A DNA stretch of 64,000 nucleotides from Pseudobacter ginsenosidimutans (GTDB lineage: Bacteria > Bacteroidota > Bacteroidia > Chitinophagales > Chitinophagaceae): the NCBI RefSeq assembly GCF_007970185.1, contig NZ_CP042431.1:2790001-2854000 (forward strand). Direction: 5' to 3'. Every line of letters begins with the position of its first letter. The first letter of the stretch is position 1. Below the pieces are notes generated by a model. It worked only from the letters and a program-made list of their open reading frames with translations, was not told where the DNA came from and searched no databases. Position numbers and translations under genes: made by a program. Below, piece by piece: positions 52,909 to 63,089 of the stretch.

Positions 52909-53643
52909 TTAGTTTCCTGTTTTCCCCATCGCATATTGAATGCCGCCCAACAGATGCTTCAAAAACTCAGGCTCTGCATAGGATGCCCCGGTATGGCCAA
53001 GTGCGGTATACCAGGCACGGCCTCCGTCATAGGCATGGAACCAGCTCATGGGGTGCGGTTCCCCGTTGGTGCCGCCGGTATAGGATTGTTCATCGATGGT
53101 GATCAGTACCGATGTTGCCGGATCGATGCTTTTGAAGTTGTACCACTCATCCTTCCTTTTCCATTCAGCAGGAAGATGTTTGGTGGAAAGATGTTCATGG
53201 TTGATTACCCGCAGTTTTGCTTCCTGCTGCTCAGGATGGCTGGCGAAATAAGCACCCACCAGTTTTCCATACCAGGGCCAGTCGTACTCCGTATCGGAAG
53301 CAGCATGTACACCTGCATAGCCGCCGCCTCCGCGAATATATTCCTCAAAATCCTTTTGTTGTTGTGCATCCAAAACATCACCGGTTGTGTTCAGAAATAC
53401 TACAGCTGCATATTTTTTCAGATTCTCAATGGTGAAAAGAGATGCGTTCTCTGTTGTGTCTGTTTTGAATCCGTTCGCCCTGCCTAATTCCAGGATCGCC
53501 GTTTTCCCCTGGGGAATGGAACTGTGCCGGAACCCGGCCGTTTTCGAGAAAACGAGAATACGGGAAGATTTGTCACGGTCCTTATCACAGGAAAGGCTGA
53601 TGCATGCGGCAAAAAGAATAATGACTGGTTTGAAATATTTCAT
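52909..53643 (-). CDS. ThuA-domain lipoprotein
   Basis: 244 aa. Lipobox 'CISLSC' (Cys19) then DKDRDKSS. The domain follows the ThuA-like glutamine-amidotransferase fold: 'RILVFSKTAGFRHSSIP', 'AAVVFLNTTGDVL', 'GGGYAGVHAASDTEYDWPWY' and 'PMSWFHAYDGGRAWYTALGH'. ThuA proteins are tied to trehalose or related sugar use; secreted lipoprotein versions are common in Bacteroidota. Monocistronic, divergent from locus B. Confidence 0.88.
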   Translation of the reverse strand: MKYFKPVIILFAACISLSCDKDRDKSSRILVFSKTAGFRHSSIPQGKTAILELGRANGFKTDTTENASLFTIENLKKYAAVVFLNTTGDVLDAQQQKDFEEYIRGGGGYAGVHAASDTEYDWPWYGKLVGAYFASHPEQQEAKLRVINHEHLSTKHLPAEWKRKDEWYNFKSIDPATSVLITIDEQSYTGGTNGEPHPMSWFHAYDGGRAWYTALGHTGASYAEPEFLKHLLGGIQYAMGKTGN

Positions 53644-53789
53644 GAGGAAATTTTAGAGGATCATCATAATACTATAAATGTATAAAAGCCGTGCCATATC
53701 TTTAAATTCCTTTTTACCTTCCTTTGAGTTCACCTTACCTTTATTGTTATTCAGGATTTGTAAAGTTTAAATTGCTGGCTGTTAATTAA

Positions 53790-54371
53790 TTGACAGAAGA
53801 ACAATCATATGAGCATGAAGAGTTACTGACTCTGGTAGCCAATGGCGATGAATCGGCGTTTCGCGAACTGGTGATGCGCTATTCAGGCCTGCTGTATACT
53901 TATATCTATAAACATATCGAATCCAAAGAGGCTTCGGAAGAGCTGGTGCAGGACGTGTTCTTCCAGATATGGCTGACCCGCGAATCACTCCGCGAAGTGC
54001 GTAATTTCAGGACATACCTGTATGTAGTGTCCCGCAACCAGGCATTGAATGCCGTCAAAAAAATGATGCGCGATTACCAGCGCCATCAGGAATACCAGCA
54101 ATGGGAGCAGGTTCCCGAGCCCGAAGAAAATCACCTGAAGCGTGAACTGCAACTATCCATTATCGAGGAGGCCATCGAAAAACTCCCGCCCCAGCAGAAA
54201 AAAGCCTGGATATTGAGCAGGAGAGAGAGACTTACGTATCAACAAGTGGCGCAGGAAATGACTATCTCCAAAGAAACGGTGAAGACCTATCTCCAGCATG
54301 CCCATCAATTCATCGGGAAATATTTGATGGACCGCATGAGCGCGCTGTTACTCTTGCTTTGGGTAAAATAA
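53790..54371 (+). CDS. ECF-type RNA polymerase sigma factor (locus B)
   Basis: 193 aa. Region 2 'ESAFRELVMRYSGLLYTYIY' and 'ELVQDVFFQIWLTRESL'; region 4 'LPPQQKKAWILSRRERLTYQ' and 'MTISKETVKTYLQHAHQFI'. TTG start at 53790, as no ATG is suitable. It heads the sigma / FecR / SusC / SusD set of locus B. The first residues after the start are acidic, as in related ECF factors. Confidence 0.9.
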   Translation: MTEEQSYEHEELLTLVANGDESAFRELVMRYSGLLYTYIYKHIESKEASEELVQDVFFQIWLTRESLREVRNFRTYLYVVSRNQALNAVKKMMRDYQRHQEYQQWEQVPEPEENHLKRELQLSIIEEAIEKLPPQQKKAWILSRRERLTYQQVAQEMTISKETVKTYLQHAHQFIGKYLMDRMSALLLLLWVK

Positions 54372-54446
54372 TTTTCAAAAAAATTTCCTCCCCTTTACCC
54401 CCGATCTTTTTGTTTGGTTGTCCGTATAATAAACTGCGCCGTTCCA

Positions 54447-55640
54447 ATGCAAGAAAGGCTGATTTATTTATACGAACGATGGCTGGCCAAAACTGCTTCC
54501 GAGCCGGAAAGACAGGAGTTTATGGCCTTGCTGGAAAATGCTGGTCCGGAAAATGGACTGGCCCCTTTGATGAAAGATGCCTGGCAGAAAGCAAAAGAAG
54601 AGGAAGGGCTGTTCACTGATGAACAAAAGATCAACCTGGCCAATACAGTAATAGCCAAAGCAGCTAAACCAGCGGAATCAGGCACTCCGGTCCGCAGAAT
54701 GCAAAGCTTCCCGCGTAAATGGCTCCGGTATGCAGCTGCTGTGGCGCTGCTCCTGGGTGTGGCTTTCGTTTATTACCTGGCAGTTGATAAGCAACCGGCC
54801 ACAGATCCCAGGAACTTATCTGACAATAACCCTAACAACAACATTCAACCTGGTGGCGATCGCGCTGTACTGACCCTTGCCGATGGCACGGAGATCGTAC
54901 TCGACAGCGCCAGTAACGGAACACTCGCCAAACAGGGCAATGCCCGTGTGGTGAAACTGGCAAACGGACAAATTGCGTATGACCTTGCAGGTAAGTCTCA
55001 AACTGAAATGCTGAACACGATGAGGACGCCTAAAGGTGGGCTGTATCAGCTTACACTGCCCGATGGATCGAGGGTTTGGCTGAACGCTGCCAGCTCCATC
55101 ACTTTTCCTGTAGCCTTTATCGGAAAAGAACGAAAGGTAAAGATCACAGGTGAAGCCTATTTTGAGGTGGCGCGTAATCAAAGCAAACCCTTTCTGGTTG
55201 ATATCGATGGTGAATCCCTGGTAGAAGTACTGGGCACCAGTTTCAATATCAATGCTTACAGGGATGATGTTGGCATAAGATCAACATTGATCAGTGGGAG
55301 CATAAAAGTTTCATCGGAAAATAAAAAAATGGATCCCGCCATACTCAGGCCCGGGCAAACTTTCATGGATGGAAAAATCGCCAGTCTTGATATTGCCCAC
55401 GTACTGGCCTGGAAGAATGGCATACTTGATTTTACAGGAAGAAGTCTTCAGTCTATCATGAAAGACATTGAAAGATGGTACGATATCGATGTGGAATACA
55501 AAGGAGCAATTCCGGATCTTAAACTAAAAGGAGAAATGGACCGGGGCGTTCGATTGGATGACCTGATACGGATCTTAGAGCAATATGGATTACAGACCCA
55601 ACTGGAAGGAAGAAAACTGATCATCGCAGAAAAAAAATAA
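54447..55640 (+). CDS. FecR family anti-sigma regulator (locus B)
   Basis: 397 aa from the ATG at 54447. Cytosolic part to about 90, membrane span 'WLRYAAAVALLLGVAFVYYL', FecR domain ('LPDGSRVWLNAASSITFPVA', 'GEAYFEVARN') and C-terminal STN-interacting DUF4974 ending 'EGRKLIIAEKK'. It starts 75 bp after the sigma gene. An upstream in-frame start at 54414 is possible but adds only basic residues. Confidence 0.92.
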   Translation: MQERLIYLYERWLAKTASEPERQEFMALLENAGPENGLAPLMKDAWQKAKEEEGLFTDEQKINLANTVIAKAAKPAESGTPVRRMQSFPRKWLRYAAAVALLLGVAFVYYLAVDKQPATDPRNLSDNNPNNNIQPGGDRAVLTLADGTEIVLDSASNGTLAKQGNARVVKLANGQIAYDLAGKSQTEMLNTMRTPKGGLYQLTLPDGSRVWLNAASSITFPVAFIGKERKVKITGEAYFEVARNQSKPFLVDIDGESLVEVLGTSFNINAYRDDVGIRSTLISGSIKVSSENKKMDPAILRPGQTFMDGKIASLDIAHVLAWKNGILDFTGRSLQSIMKDIERWYDIDVEYKGAIPDLKLKGEMDRGVRLDDLIRILEQYGLQTQLEGRKLIIAEKK

Positions 55641-55678
55641 CCTTATGTAAAACCCTATACCCACTACCCAAACAAAAA

Positions 55679-55704
55679 CCGGAAGTGCTTGAGACCACTT
55701 CCGG
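55679..55704 (+). promoter_or_regulatory. Hairpin in the FecR-SusC gap of locus B
   Basis: CCGGAAGTG / CACTTCCGG with an 8 nt loop, followed by AAGG; no T-run. Counterpart of the hairpin at 40413 in locus A. Confidence 0.55.
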
Positions 55705-55778
55705 AAGGATGTTCAGGGTAACAGTAAAAAAGAAGCCTGATAGGACTGCTTATTACATCACCCAAACCAAACAAAGTT

Positions 55779-58700
55779 ATGAAATTTTGTTCGTCGTTGG
55801 CATGCCCTCAGAATGCCAGCTTCCCTCCGGCTTCCAGGCTGAAGAGGGGAATTACCAAAACCCTGTTAGTAATGAAGCTAACTGTATTTCTTCTTACTGC
55901 CGCCTTCCTCAATGTTGCGGCCAAAGGTTTGTCTCAGCAAGTCACTTTCACCGGGAAGAATGTTTCGTTGGAAGAGGTGATCGCTGTTGTGAAAAAACAA
56001 ACGGGTTATTTTTTTCTTTACAAGGAAGATGCACTGGCCAATGCAAAACCAGTAACAGTGAAAGCGAATAATATGCCGCTCACAGAATTCCTGGATATTG
56101 TTTTCCGCAACCAGCAATTGAAATATTCGATCAACAGCAAAACGATCAATATCTACCCGTCTCCAATTGATGGCGCACATCTTCTCCCGCCTTCGGAAAA
56201 GCCAGCTGGAGAACTGGTGCTTTATCCGCCTCCGGTAAAGATCCAGATCACAGATTCCGCTGGTTTGCCGCTTTCCGGTGCCACCGTTGTGGTACAAAGC
56301 AATAAGAGCTCAGGGATGACAGACGCGAAGGGATTTGTGAATCTCACCCTCCAGGCAGGTGATGTATTGCTTGTTTCTTTTGTTGGTTTTGAAACACGAA
56401 GGATCACGGTGAACAGTGAGGCCATCAATCGTGGCACACTCTCCATAGTAATGCAGCGCGATGTGGCCGATCTGCATGAGATTGTTGTAGAAGTGAATAC
56501 AGGCTATCAGCGCATCCGCCCGGAACATAGTACCGGCGCCATTTCCAGGATCAGCACGAAAGAATTTGAGTCGAGGGTCAGTACCAATTTCCTGGATGGA
56601 CTGGTGAACAGATTGCCCGGACTTATGATCAACAATGATGTGAACTTTGTCAGTGACGGAGGCTCTTCTTCCAGACCTCTGTTCAATATCCGTGGTATTT
56701 CCACCATGTCTGCCAACCAGAACCCCTTGATAGTGGTGGATGGCTATCCAACGGAGCTCACGCTGAACATGATCGATCCCAACGAAATCAAATCTGTTAC
56801 CATACTGAAAGACGCAGCGGCTGCTACGGTATATGGAGTAAGAGCCTCCAACGGTGTGATCGTGATTGAAAGGAAGCAGGCCGCACAAGGTAAGCCCCGC
56901 TTCGCTTTTCGCGCAACAGGGGCCATCACGCCGGAAGAGAATTATGGTCGCTACCGATGGGCGGATGATGCATCATCTATCGTTACCAACTACCAGAAAA
57001 CAACACTGGCAACCAGCGTCAATGCAAACTCATGGGCACAGATGTCTGCTCCAAACACCGGATCCGTAAGACGTTCGAAAGCATTTTACATTTTGGCGCA
57101 GCAGGCAGCAAAAATCATTACACCTGAACAGGCTGCGGGCTCTTTCGCCGAAATGGAGAATTACGATAACACTGATGATTATAAAAGATTATTCCTCCGT
57201 CCGGCATTCACGCAAACCTACAACTTCAATGTATCCGGAGGTAGCGCCAATGCACTCTATTATATTACTGCAAACTATACAGGCAATAAGCTCTCACAGA
57301 TCAGGAATGCGAATGACAGGTTACTGCTCTCTGCGAGAAGCACATTGAAGTTCTCCAGAAAGCTATCCCTTGAATTGACCACGGATTACCAGGAGGATAA
57401 CGTCAATGCATCGCCTGTGCCTGGCATCTCGGAAATTGCGCCTTTTGAACATTTCCAGGATGTGAATGGCAATCCTTCCTTCATCTGGGGACGAAGTATT
57501 TCACCTTACCTGAACAATGTGATGCTGTCTCAGGGATTGGCCGATAATCTGTATTATCCATTGGTAGACGTGAACGAGATCAGTAATAAGAACCATACCG
57601 TCAATAATAAATTCATAGCCAATTTCAATTATGCCATTGGAGGCGGTTTCGATCTGATGTTTGGAGGGATTTATGAAACCTCACGTTCGGACGCCCGATA
57701 TTTCGCTACGGAATTGTCTTCCGTGGCAAGGGATTATGTGAACAGTTATGTAACACGCGATGTAGATGGCACGCTCAAATACAATGTTCCCAAGGGCGGA
57801 TTCCTGCGTGAGCAATCTGCTACAACATCCAGCTACACTGCAAGGGCTCAATTGAACTATAATAAAAAGTTTGGTCAGCATACCTTCAATGGAATAGCAG
57901 GAGCGGAACTGAGGAACCTCATCAACAAAAGTAATCTGGGTTCTTATTTCGGTTATAACGATGAAACCCTGCAGCATCAACCAGTTGACCTGTATTCCAT
58001 CAATACCGGGGCTATCAGGGGGATATTTCAACTGGGCTCACCCTGGGAAAGACAATATAGTAGTTTGTACAATCAGCAGTACACGGAGGACAGATTTATT
58101 TCAGGATATTCCAACCTGGTTTATTCGTTCAGGAATATCTATAGCTTATCCGGAAGTATCCGGATAGACCAGTCCAATCTTTTCGGCACCAATCCGAAAT
58201 ATAAGTACAAACCGCTATGGTCGCTGGGAGCGATCTGGAATATAGACAGAGAGGATTTTATGAAGGATGTGGATTGGGTGAAAATGCTCCGTCTGCGCAC
58301 GGCATATGGCTTCAACGGGAACGTGGCTAAGATGTCGCTGCCCCAGGTGATAGCCGAGGCTGCCATGAATCCATATACTTCGCCCTCCAGCCCTTCCCTT
58401 AAGTTGTATTCTTATGCCAACAGCAGCCTGCGATGGGAGCAAACAAACAGCTTCAACGTTGGCGTGGATTATGAGTTCTCGAATAAGATCAGGGGCTCTA
58501 TCGATTATTACAGGAAGAAAAGTATCGATCTGCTCGCCGATGCTCAGATCGATCCCACAATCGGTACCAGCCCTTCTCTGATCAACAGGGCCACCATCAA
58601 GAATAATGGTATCGAGTTTGGGCTGAATGCGGATTGGATCCATACTAAAAATTTCAACTGGAATACTGGAATCGTAGTGGCACGCAATACCAGCATGGTG

Positions 58701-59420
58701 CTGGATGTTTACCAGAAAACGAATTTCGGACCACAAACCCTTAACTCGGTAGGATACGTGAAAGGCTACCCGGTTGGTGCAATGTTTGCTTACCGGTATG
58801 CCGGACTGGATACTGCCGGTTATTCGCTGATCAGAAGTAATAGCGGAAAACTCTATCATACAAATGACAGCAGGCCACAATCACCTGCAACGATCGCCAT
58901 GAATAGCGACACTGCCGGTGTCTCCTACTATATGGGACCTTCCATTCCAACCATCAATGCAGGCTTGAGCAACCGGATCGATATCGGCAACATGTATATC
59001 TTCTGCATGATCAACTACTACGGAGGATTCAAAGTAAGAGTGCCCAGGCCCAACCCTTCAGCATTAAGACCGTTGGAAGGCGCAGGCGATTACTGGAAAG
59101 TGAAAGGCGATGAAAACAGAACGGATGTGATGGGACTGGCTGCCTACAGCAGTTTCAACTCCAACAACGCATACAATTACGCAGACAAATACGTGGTGAA
59201 CGGAGATTATATCACGCTGGCTGATCTTACTGTCTCCTATAGTTTCGACAATCTCAGATTCGTGAAAAAAGCAGGCTTCACTCATTTTGAAGTAAAAGCA
59301 CAGGCATCGAATATTTTCACGGTTGGCCTGAACGATTATAACTACAGCATGGCTACGCGCAGTTATGAAAAGCCGTTCCTGACGCCAACCTACACGCTTG
59401 CCATTTTTACCAACTTCTAA
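55779..59420 (+). CDS. SusC/RagA-type TonB-dependent outer-membrane receptor (locus B)
   Basis: 1213 aa. Leader 'MKFCSSLACP' running unbroken into 'LLVMKLTVFLLTAAFLNVAA', then STN domain ('LEEVIAVVKKQTGYFFLYK'), CarboxypepD_reg-like domain ('GATVVVQSNKSSGMTDAKG'), plug ('EIKSVTILKDAAAATVYGVR') and barrel ending 'TYTLAIFTNF'. The intact leader contrasts with the broken one in locus A. The pair with SusD 12 bp downstream forms the importer; the ligand is unknown. Confidence 0.93.
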   Translation: MKFCSSLACPQNASFPPASRLKRGITKTLLVMKLTVFLLTAAFLNVAAKGLSQQVTFTGKNVSLEEVIAVVKKQTGYFFLYKEDALANAKPVTVKANNMPLTEFLDIVFRNQQLKYSINSKTINIYPSPIDGAHLLPPSEKPAGELVLYPPPVKIQITDSAGLPLSGATVVVQSNKSSGMTDAKGFVNLTLQAGDVLLVSFVGFETRRITVNSEAINRGTLSIVMQRDVADLHEIVVEVNTGYQRIRPEHSTGAISRISTKEFESRVSTNFLDGLVNRLPGLMINNDVNFVSDGGSSSRPLFNIRGISTMSANQNPLIVVDGYPTELTLNMIDPNEIKSVTILKDAAAATVYGVRASNGVIVIERKQAAQGKPRFAFRATGAITPEENYGRYRWADDASSIVTNYQKTTLATSVNANSWAQMSAPNTGSVRRSKAFYILAQQAAKIITPEQAAGSFAEMENYDNTDDYKRLFLRPAFTQTYNFNVSGGSANALYYITANYTGNKLSQIRNANDRLLLSARSTLKFSRKLSLELTTDYQEDNVNASPVPGISEIAPFEHFQDVNGNPSFIWGRSISPYLNNVMLSQGLADNLYYPLVDVNEISNKNHTVNNKFIANFNYAIGGGFDLMFGGIYETSRSDARYFATELSSVARDYVNSYVTRDVDGTLKYNVPKGGFLREQSATTSSYTARAQLNYNKKFGQHTFNGIAGAELRNLINKSNLGSYFGYNDETLQHQPVDLYSINTGAIRGIFQLGSPWERQYSSLYNQQYTEDRFISGYSNLVYSFRNIYSLSGSIRIDQSNLFGTNPKYKYKPLWSLGAIWNIDREDFMKDVDWVKMLRLRTAYGFNGNVAKMSLPQVIAEAAMNPYTSPSSPSLKLYSYANSSLRWEQTNSFNVGVDYEFSNKIRGSIDYYRKKSIDLLADAQIDPTIGTSPSLINRATIKNNGIEFGLNADWIHTKNFNWNTGIVVARNTSMVLDVYQKTNFGPQTLNSVGYVKGYPVGAMFAYRYAGLDTAGYSLIRSNSGKLYHTNDSRPQSPATIAMNSDTAGVSYYMGPSIPTINAGLSNRIDIGNMYIFCMINYYGGFKVRVPRPNPSALRPLEGAGDYWKVKGDENRTDVMGLAAYSSFNSNNAYNYADKYVVNGDYITLADLTVSYSFDNLRFVKKAGFTHFEVKAQASNIFTVGLNDYNYSMATRSYEKPFLTPTYTLAIFTNF

Positions 59421-59432
59421 AACTGCAAACAA

Positions 59433-60803
59433 GTGAAACACTATAAATATATATCGATCCAGTTATTGTTGTTTTGTCTGGTTTTTGCCGGATGTGATAA
59501 ATATCTGGATATAACGCCGAAAGGGAAAAGACTGCTCAGCACTACCGCAGATTATGATCTGTGGTTGAATGATGAATCGGTTGTATTCGGTCTTTCGCCG
59601 GTAAACAACCTGTCGAATTTTTTGGCTGATAATGTAGATATGGTAAATATCGCCCTTCCTCCCGTTCAGGCGCATGAGCTGATCTATACCTGGGCTTCGC
59701 AATTTTCCACTGATCTGAATGCATCTCCTGCATTTTGGGGAGAGCATTATTCAAGGATCAATCATTTCAACACAGTACTGGTTGGAATAGATGATGCTAT
59801 CGGTGGAACGCTTGTTCAAAAGAAAGGACTGAAGGCGGAAGCCTTACTGGGAAGAGCGCTGGAGTATTTTCACCTGGTGAATGAATATGGAAAGCCTTAT
59901 GATTCCACCACAGCCAGCCAGGACCTTGCAGTACCTTTCGTGACCTCCAACGATGTTACACAAATAGTACCTGCAAGAAGCTCCGTTGCGGAAATACACA
60001 AGCATATCATCGATGACCTGAATGCGGCCATTCCCGATCTGTCTGCCGATAACAGCGCCAATCGCTTCAGGGGCTCAAAGGCAAGCGCATACAGCATTTT
60101 GGCGAGAGTGTATTTTTATGCCAGGAATTATACGGATGCCCTGAAGAATGCAGAGCTGGCGCTAGAGCATACCAAAGCTGCAATGATAGATTTCAATGGA
60201 ACGATCCCTGCATCCAATCTGATCAGTGTTCACCCTGATGTGATCTATGGAAGAATGGTGATAGGCAGCAGCATACCTTCGCTGGACTTTATGCGTTCTT
60301 TTGCCGGCAATGATCTTCGTGTAAGAAAACTATATTACAGCCTGGATGGCTACACCTTTACACAAAGAGGCGCCACGCAATTCTTCCCTGCATACGTTAC
60401 TCCTTCATTTACTTATGCCAATACAGGCACTTCAGTACAGGAAATGAAACTGATCATTGCTGAATGTGCCGCACGAAGCAATGACCTGACCACCGCGCTG
60501 CAACAACTGGATGAAGTCCGAAAGAACAGGTTTGCAGCTGCCAGCTATGTTCCCTTTCAATCGAACAACCAGGCAGAAATACTGGACGAAGTGTTGACAG
60601 AAAGAAGCCATGAGCTTCCCTTCACCGGCCTGCGCTGGCTGGATATGCGCCGCCTTGACAAGGAGAACAGGATAGGAACAGTGCACAGGTACGATGCGCA
60701 GGGCAATATCATTGCTACGCTGGAGCCGCACAGCGACAGGTATACGCTGCAGATACCCGTACAGGTATTGACTTATAACCCGGGCATGAAACAGAACCCT
60801 TAA
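59433..60803 (+). CDS. SusD/RagB-family outer-membrane lipoprotein (locus B)
   Basis: 456 aa, GTG start at 59433. Lipobox 'LVFAGC' then 'DKYLDITPKGKRLLST'. Typical segments: 'GLKAEALLGRALEYFHLVNE', 'ARVYFYARNYTDALKNAELA' and 'EVLTERSHELPFTGLRWLD'. Lid of the SusCD importer. The following lipoprotein has a discoidin-like domain, which would suit glycan ligands, but the sequence does not settle this. Confidence 0.92.
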   Translation: MKHYKYISIQLLLFCLVFAGCDKYLDITPKGKRLLSTTADYDLWLNDESVVFGLSPVNNLSNFLADNVDMVNIALPPVQAHELIYTWASQFSTDLNASPAFWGEHYSRINHFNTVLVGIDDAIGGTLVQKKGLKAEALLGRALEYFHLVNEYGKPYDSTTASQDLAVPFVTSNDVTQIVPARSSVAEIHKHIIDDLNAAIPDLSADNSANRFRGSKASAYSILARVYFYARNYTDALKNAELALEHTKAAMIDFNGTIPASNLISVHPDVIYGRMVIGSSIPSLDFMRSFAGNDLRVRKLYYSLDGYTFTQRGATQFFPAYVTPSFTYANTGTSVQEMKLIIAECAARSNDLTTALQQLDEVRKNRFAAASYVPFQSNNQAEILDEVLTERSHELPFTGLRWLDMRRLDKENRIGTVHRYDAQGNIIATLEPHSDRYTLQIPVQVLTYNPGMKQNP

Positions 60804-60818
60804 CACAAACCGACAACA

Positions 60819-61757
60819 ATGCGTAACATTCATATATTCCTTATTTTCACTTTTGTAGTTTGGCTTACAGCCTGCAGCAAAAACAATTCGCCCGCTCACT
60901 TGCCTGAAGGCTCTGTGATCTTCCAACAGGCTGCCGGGAAGGATACCATAGAAATGCCTCTTTCGATATTGAAGGATTCTGCCATAGTGGTAGAGTTGAG
61001 AGCAATGCTGGCTAACACAGGTTCCGGATCTGATCACTGGGTAAACTTTGCAGTGGACAGCACAAAGATCACAGACTACCGGTCAAGGTTCGGCGAGGGT
61101 TCATTGATGCCAACCACCTCTTATTTATTCTATAAGCCAACAGTTCGCATATCCGCAGGCGAAACCCTTTCTGAAATTGCACAGATCAATTTCGGACTGC
61201 AAACGAAACTGAAAGAATATACCACCTATGTTGTACCAGTGGTAATTCAATCTGTGGATGGAAAAGTGGAAGGCGTTGCCACCGAACGTGTAGTGTATCT
61301 CGTGTTCAAAACTGGAAAACCATTGTTCATCAATAAGGATAGCTGGACCATCGCAGGTGTGTCTTCCGTGTATGCAACATTGGCTGCTGCCAATATCCTG
61401 GATAATAATAATCTCTCTACTTACTGGGCCAGCAATATCACCGAATCCATGCCTCAGTGGATCGCGATCAACTTCAACAGAACCATAACTTTCACTGCCG
61501 TGAACTATTATATCCCAACGGCTTTGAATTATCCAACACAGGGTGGTTATCCTACTTCCATTCAGATAGAGACGAGTATGGATGGTGCCAGCTGGACTAG
61601 CAACGGGATTTTTGCCGGCGCTATCACCAGCAATATGCAAACACTGGAAACGGGTGAAATAACAGCCAGGTACCTGCGCTTTACTTCGCTTGCCTCCGTG
61701 AAGTATATTTCGGCATACGATGCCATTTTCATCAGCGGTATTTCGCTGGTGCCTTAA
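60819..61757 (+). CDS. DUF1735 plus F5/8 type C (discoidin) lipoprotein
   Basis: 312 aa. Lipobox 'VWLTAC' (Cys near residue 19). Residues 25-165 resemble DUF1735 / BT_3987-like beta domains ('VIFQQAAGKDTIEMPLSIL', 'YTTYVVPVVIQSVDGK'). The C-terminal part (about 180-310) looks like a discoidin / F5/8C carbohydrate-binding module: 'DNNNLSTYWASNITESMPQW', 'YPTSIQIETSMDGASW' and 'ARYLRFTSLAS'. Surface glycan-binding accessory of locus B is the likely role. Confidence 0.82.
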   Translation: MRNIHIFLIFTFVVWLTACSKNNSPAHLPEGSVIFQQAAGKDTIEMPLSILKDSAIVVELRAMLANTGSGSDHWVNFAVDSTKITDYRSRFGEGSLMPTTSYLFYKPTVRISAGETLSEIAQINFGLQTKLKEYTTYVVPVVIQSVDGKVEGVATERVVYLVFKTGKPLFINKDSWTIAGVSSVYATLAAANILDNNNLSTYWASNITESMPQWIAINFNRTITFTAVNYYIPTALNYPTQGGYPTSIQIETSMDGASWTSNGIFAGAITSNMQTLETGEITARYLRFTSLASVKYISAYDAIFISGISLVP

Positions 61758-61796
61758 CGTGAAAGTTTATTTATTCAAGAACATAACAAAGTGCAA

Positions 61797-63089
61797 ATGA
61801 TAAAAAAGAGCATTTTGGCAGCCGCGTGCTGCCTGCCTTTGAGCCTGTTGGCGCAAAAAGGTTTTACGATCCGCGGAACGATTGGTAAACTCGACCCTCC
61901 CGCAATGGCCTATCTCAGTTATAGCAGCGAAGGAAAGAAAGTGGTTGATTCCACTGTGATCCGGAAAGGTAAATTCACCTTCACGGGTAAGCTGAATTCT
62001 CCGGCCCAGGCAGAAATGACCGTTAAACACGATGATCTGCCCAAACCTAAATATTCTTATACGGATTACCTGGCTTTCTATATCGAGAATTCAAACATTT
62101 CCATCACTACAAAGGATTCCATTTTTCGCGCTGAAGTCAAAGGTTCTCAAACCAATGAGGATGATAAGAAGCTTCGCACCATGCAAAGGCCTTACAAAAG
62201 GTCTGCTGATTCTTTGGTGGCTGTGTACAATAAAATGACACCTGAACAGCGCAACGATAGCTCATGGCGGAAAGCAGCTGGTGATATTATGCGCGTCACA
62301 CAGATCAGCTATGATAGTGTGAACCGTGTGTTCATGGCTGCTCATCCTAATTCCTATATTACCTTGTTAACCTTCAAACAGGTGGAGCTGGCCTATGATT
62401 TCAACCCAGATACCGCAGCTGTGCGCTTTGCACGTTTACCTGCAAGCCAGCGTGAATCCGCTCTGGGCAAACAACTGGCTTCCATCATCGAAACAGGTAT
62501 GAAAACGAACATAGGAGTGATGGCCATGGATTTTGTGCAAAACGATACAACAGGAAAACCTGTGAAGCTGTCGGATTTTCGTGGGAAGTATGTACTGGTT
62601 GATTTCTGGGCATCCTGGTGCAAACCCTGCCGCGCTGAAAACCCTGTAATGCTGGCAGCTTACAATAAATTCAAAGACAAAAACTTTACTATCCTCGGCG
62701 TTTCCCTCGATGATGAAAACGGTAGAAGGGCCTGGCTGCATGCAGTGAACCAGGACAAATTGCCCTGGACCCAGGTGTCTGAATTGAAAGGCTTCAAAAG
62801 CAAGGCTGCTGAATTGTACGGCATCGAAGCCATCCCTGCCAACTACCTCATCGATCCCAATGGAAAGATCATTGGCAAGAACCTGCGGGGGAAGAACTTG
62901 GTAAAAAACTGGGCGAGTTGTTCCCCATGTAGAAATTATGATCTGCAATTCTTCCTTGAAAAGGTTCCGGTATTCCGGAGCCTTTTTCAATCCAGCTTCA
63001 ATTTCAATATCACCGGTTTCAGCAGCTTCTCCGGATTTGTTAAACTGCCATCGGGTTGTAAACTTCTCAACTGTGCATTGGCGATGTAG
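61797..63089 (+). CDS. TlpA-like thioredoxin-domain protein with frameshifted C-terminus (locus B)
   Basis: As read, 430 aa from the ATG at 61797. Signal peptide, DUF4369-like N-terminal domain ('FTIRGTIGKLDPPAMAYLSY'), helical spacer, and C-terminal thioredoxin fold with WASWCKPC and cis-Pro 'GIEAIPANYLIDPNG'. After 'KIIGKNLRG' the sequence becomes odd. One extra G in the G5 run at 62887-62891 would give 'EELGKKLGELFPM' and a stop at 62932, which is what family members end with. As written the frame reads on into the decayed region to 63089. Enzyme core intact. Confidence 0.85.
   Translation: MIKKSILAAACCLPLSLLAQKGFTIRGTIGKLDPPAMAYLSYSSEGKKVVDSTVIRKGKFTFTGKLNSPAQAEMTVKHDDLPKPKYSYTDYLAFYIENSNISITTKDSIFRAEVKGSQTNEDDKKLRTMQRPYKRSADSLVAVYNKMTPEQRNDSSWRKAAGDIMRVTQISYDSVNRVFMAAHPNSYITLLTFKQVELAYDFNPDTAAVRFARLPASQRESALGKQLASIIETGMKTNIGVMAMDFVQNDTTGKPVKLSDFRGKYVLVDFWASWCKPCRAENPVMLAAYNKFKDKNFTILGVSLDDENGRRAWLHAVNQDKLPWTQVSELKGFKSKAAELYGIEAIPANYLIDPNGKIIGKNLRGKNLVKNWASCSPCRNYDLQFFLEKVPVFRSLFQSSFNFNITGFSSFSGFVKLPSGCKLLNCALAM

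Noticed and set aside
58215-58880. 221 aa open frame on the minus strand
   Set aside because: Antisense shadow within the SusC gene of locus B.
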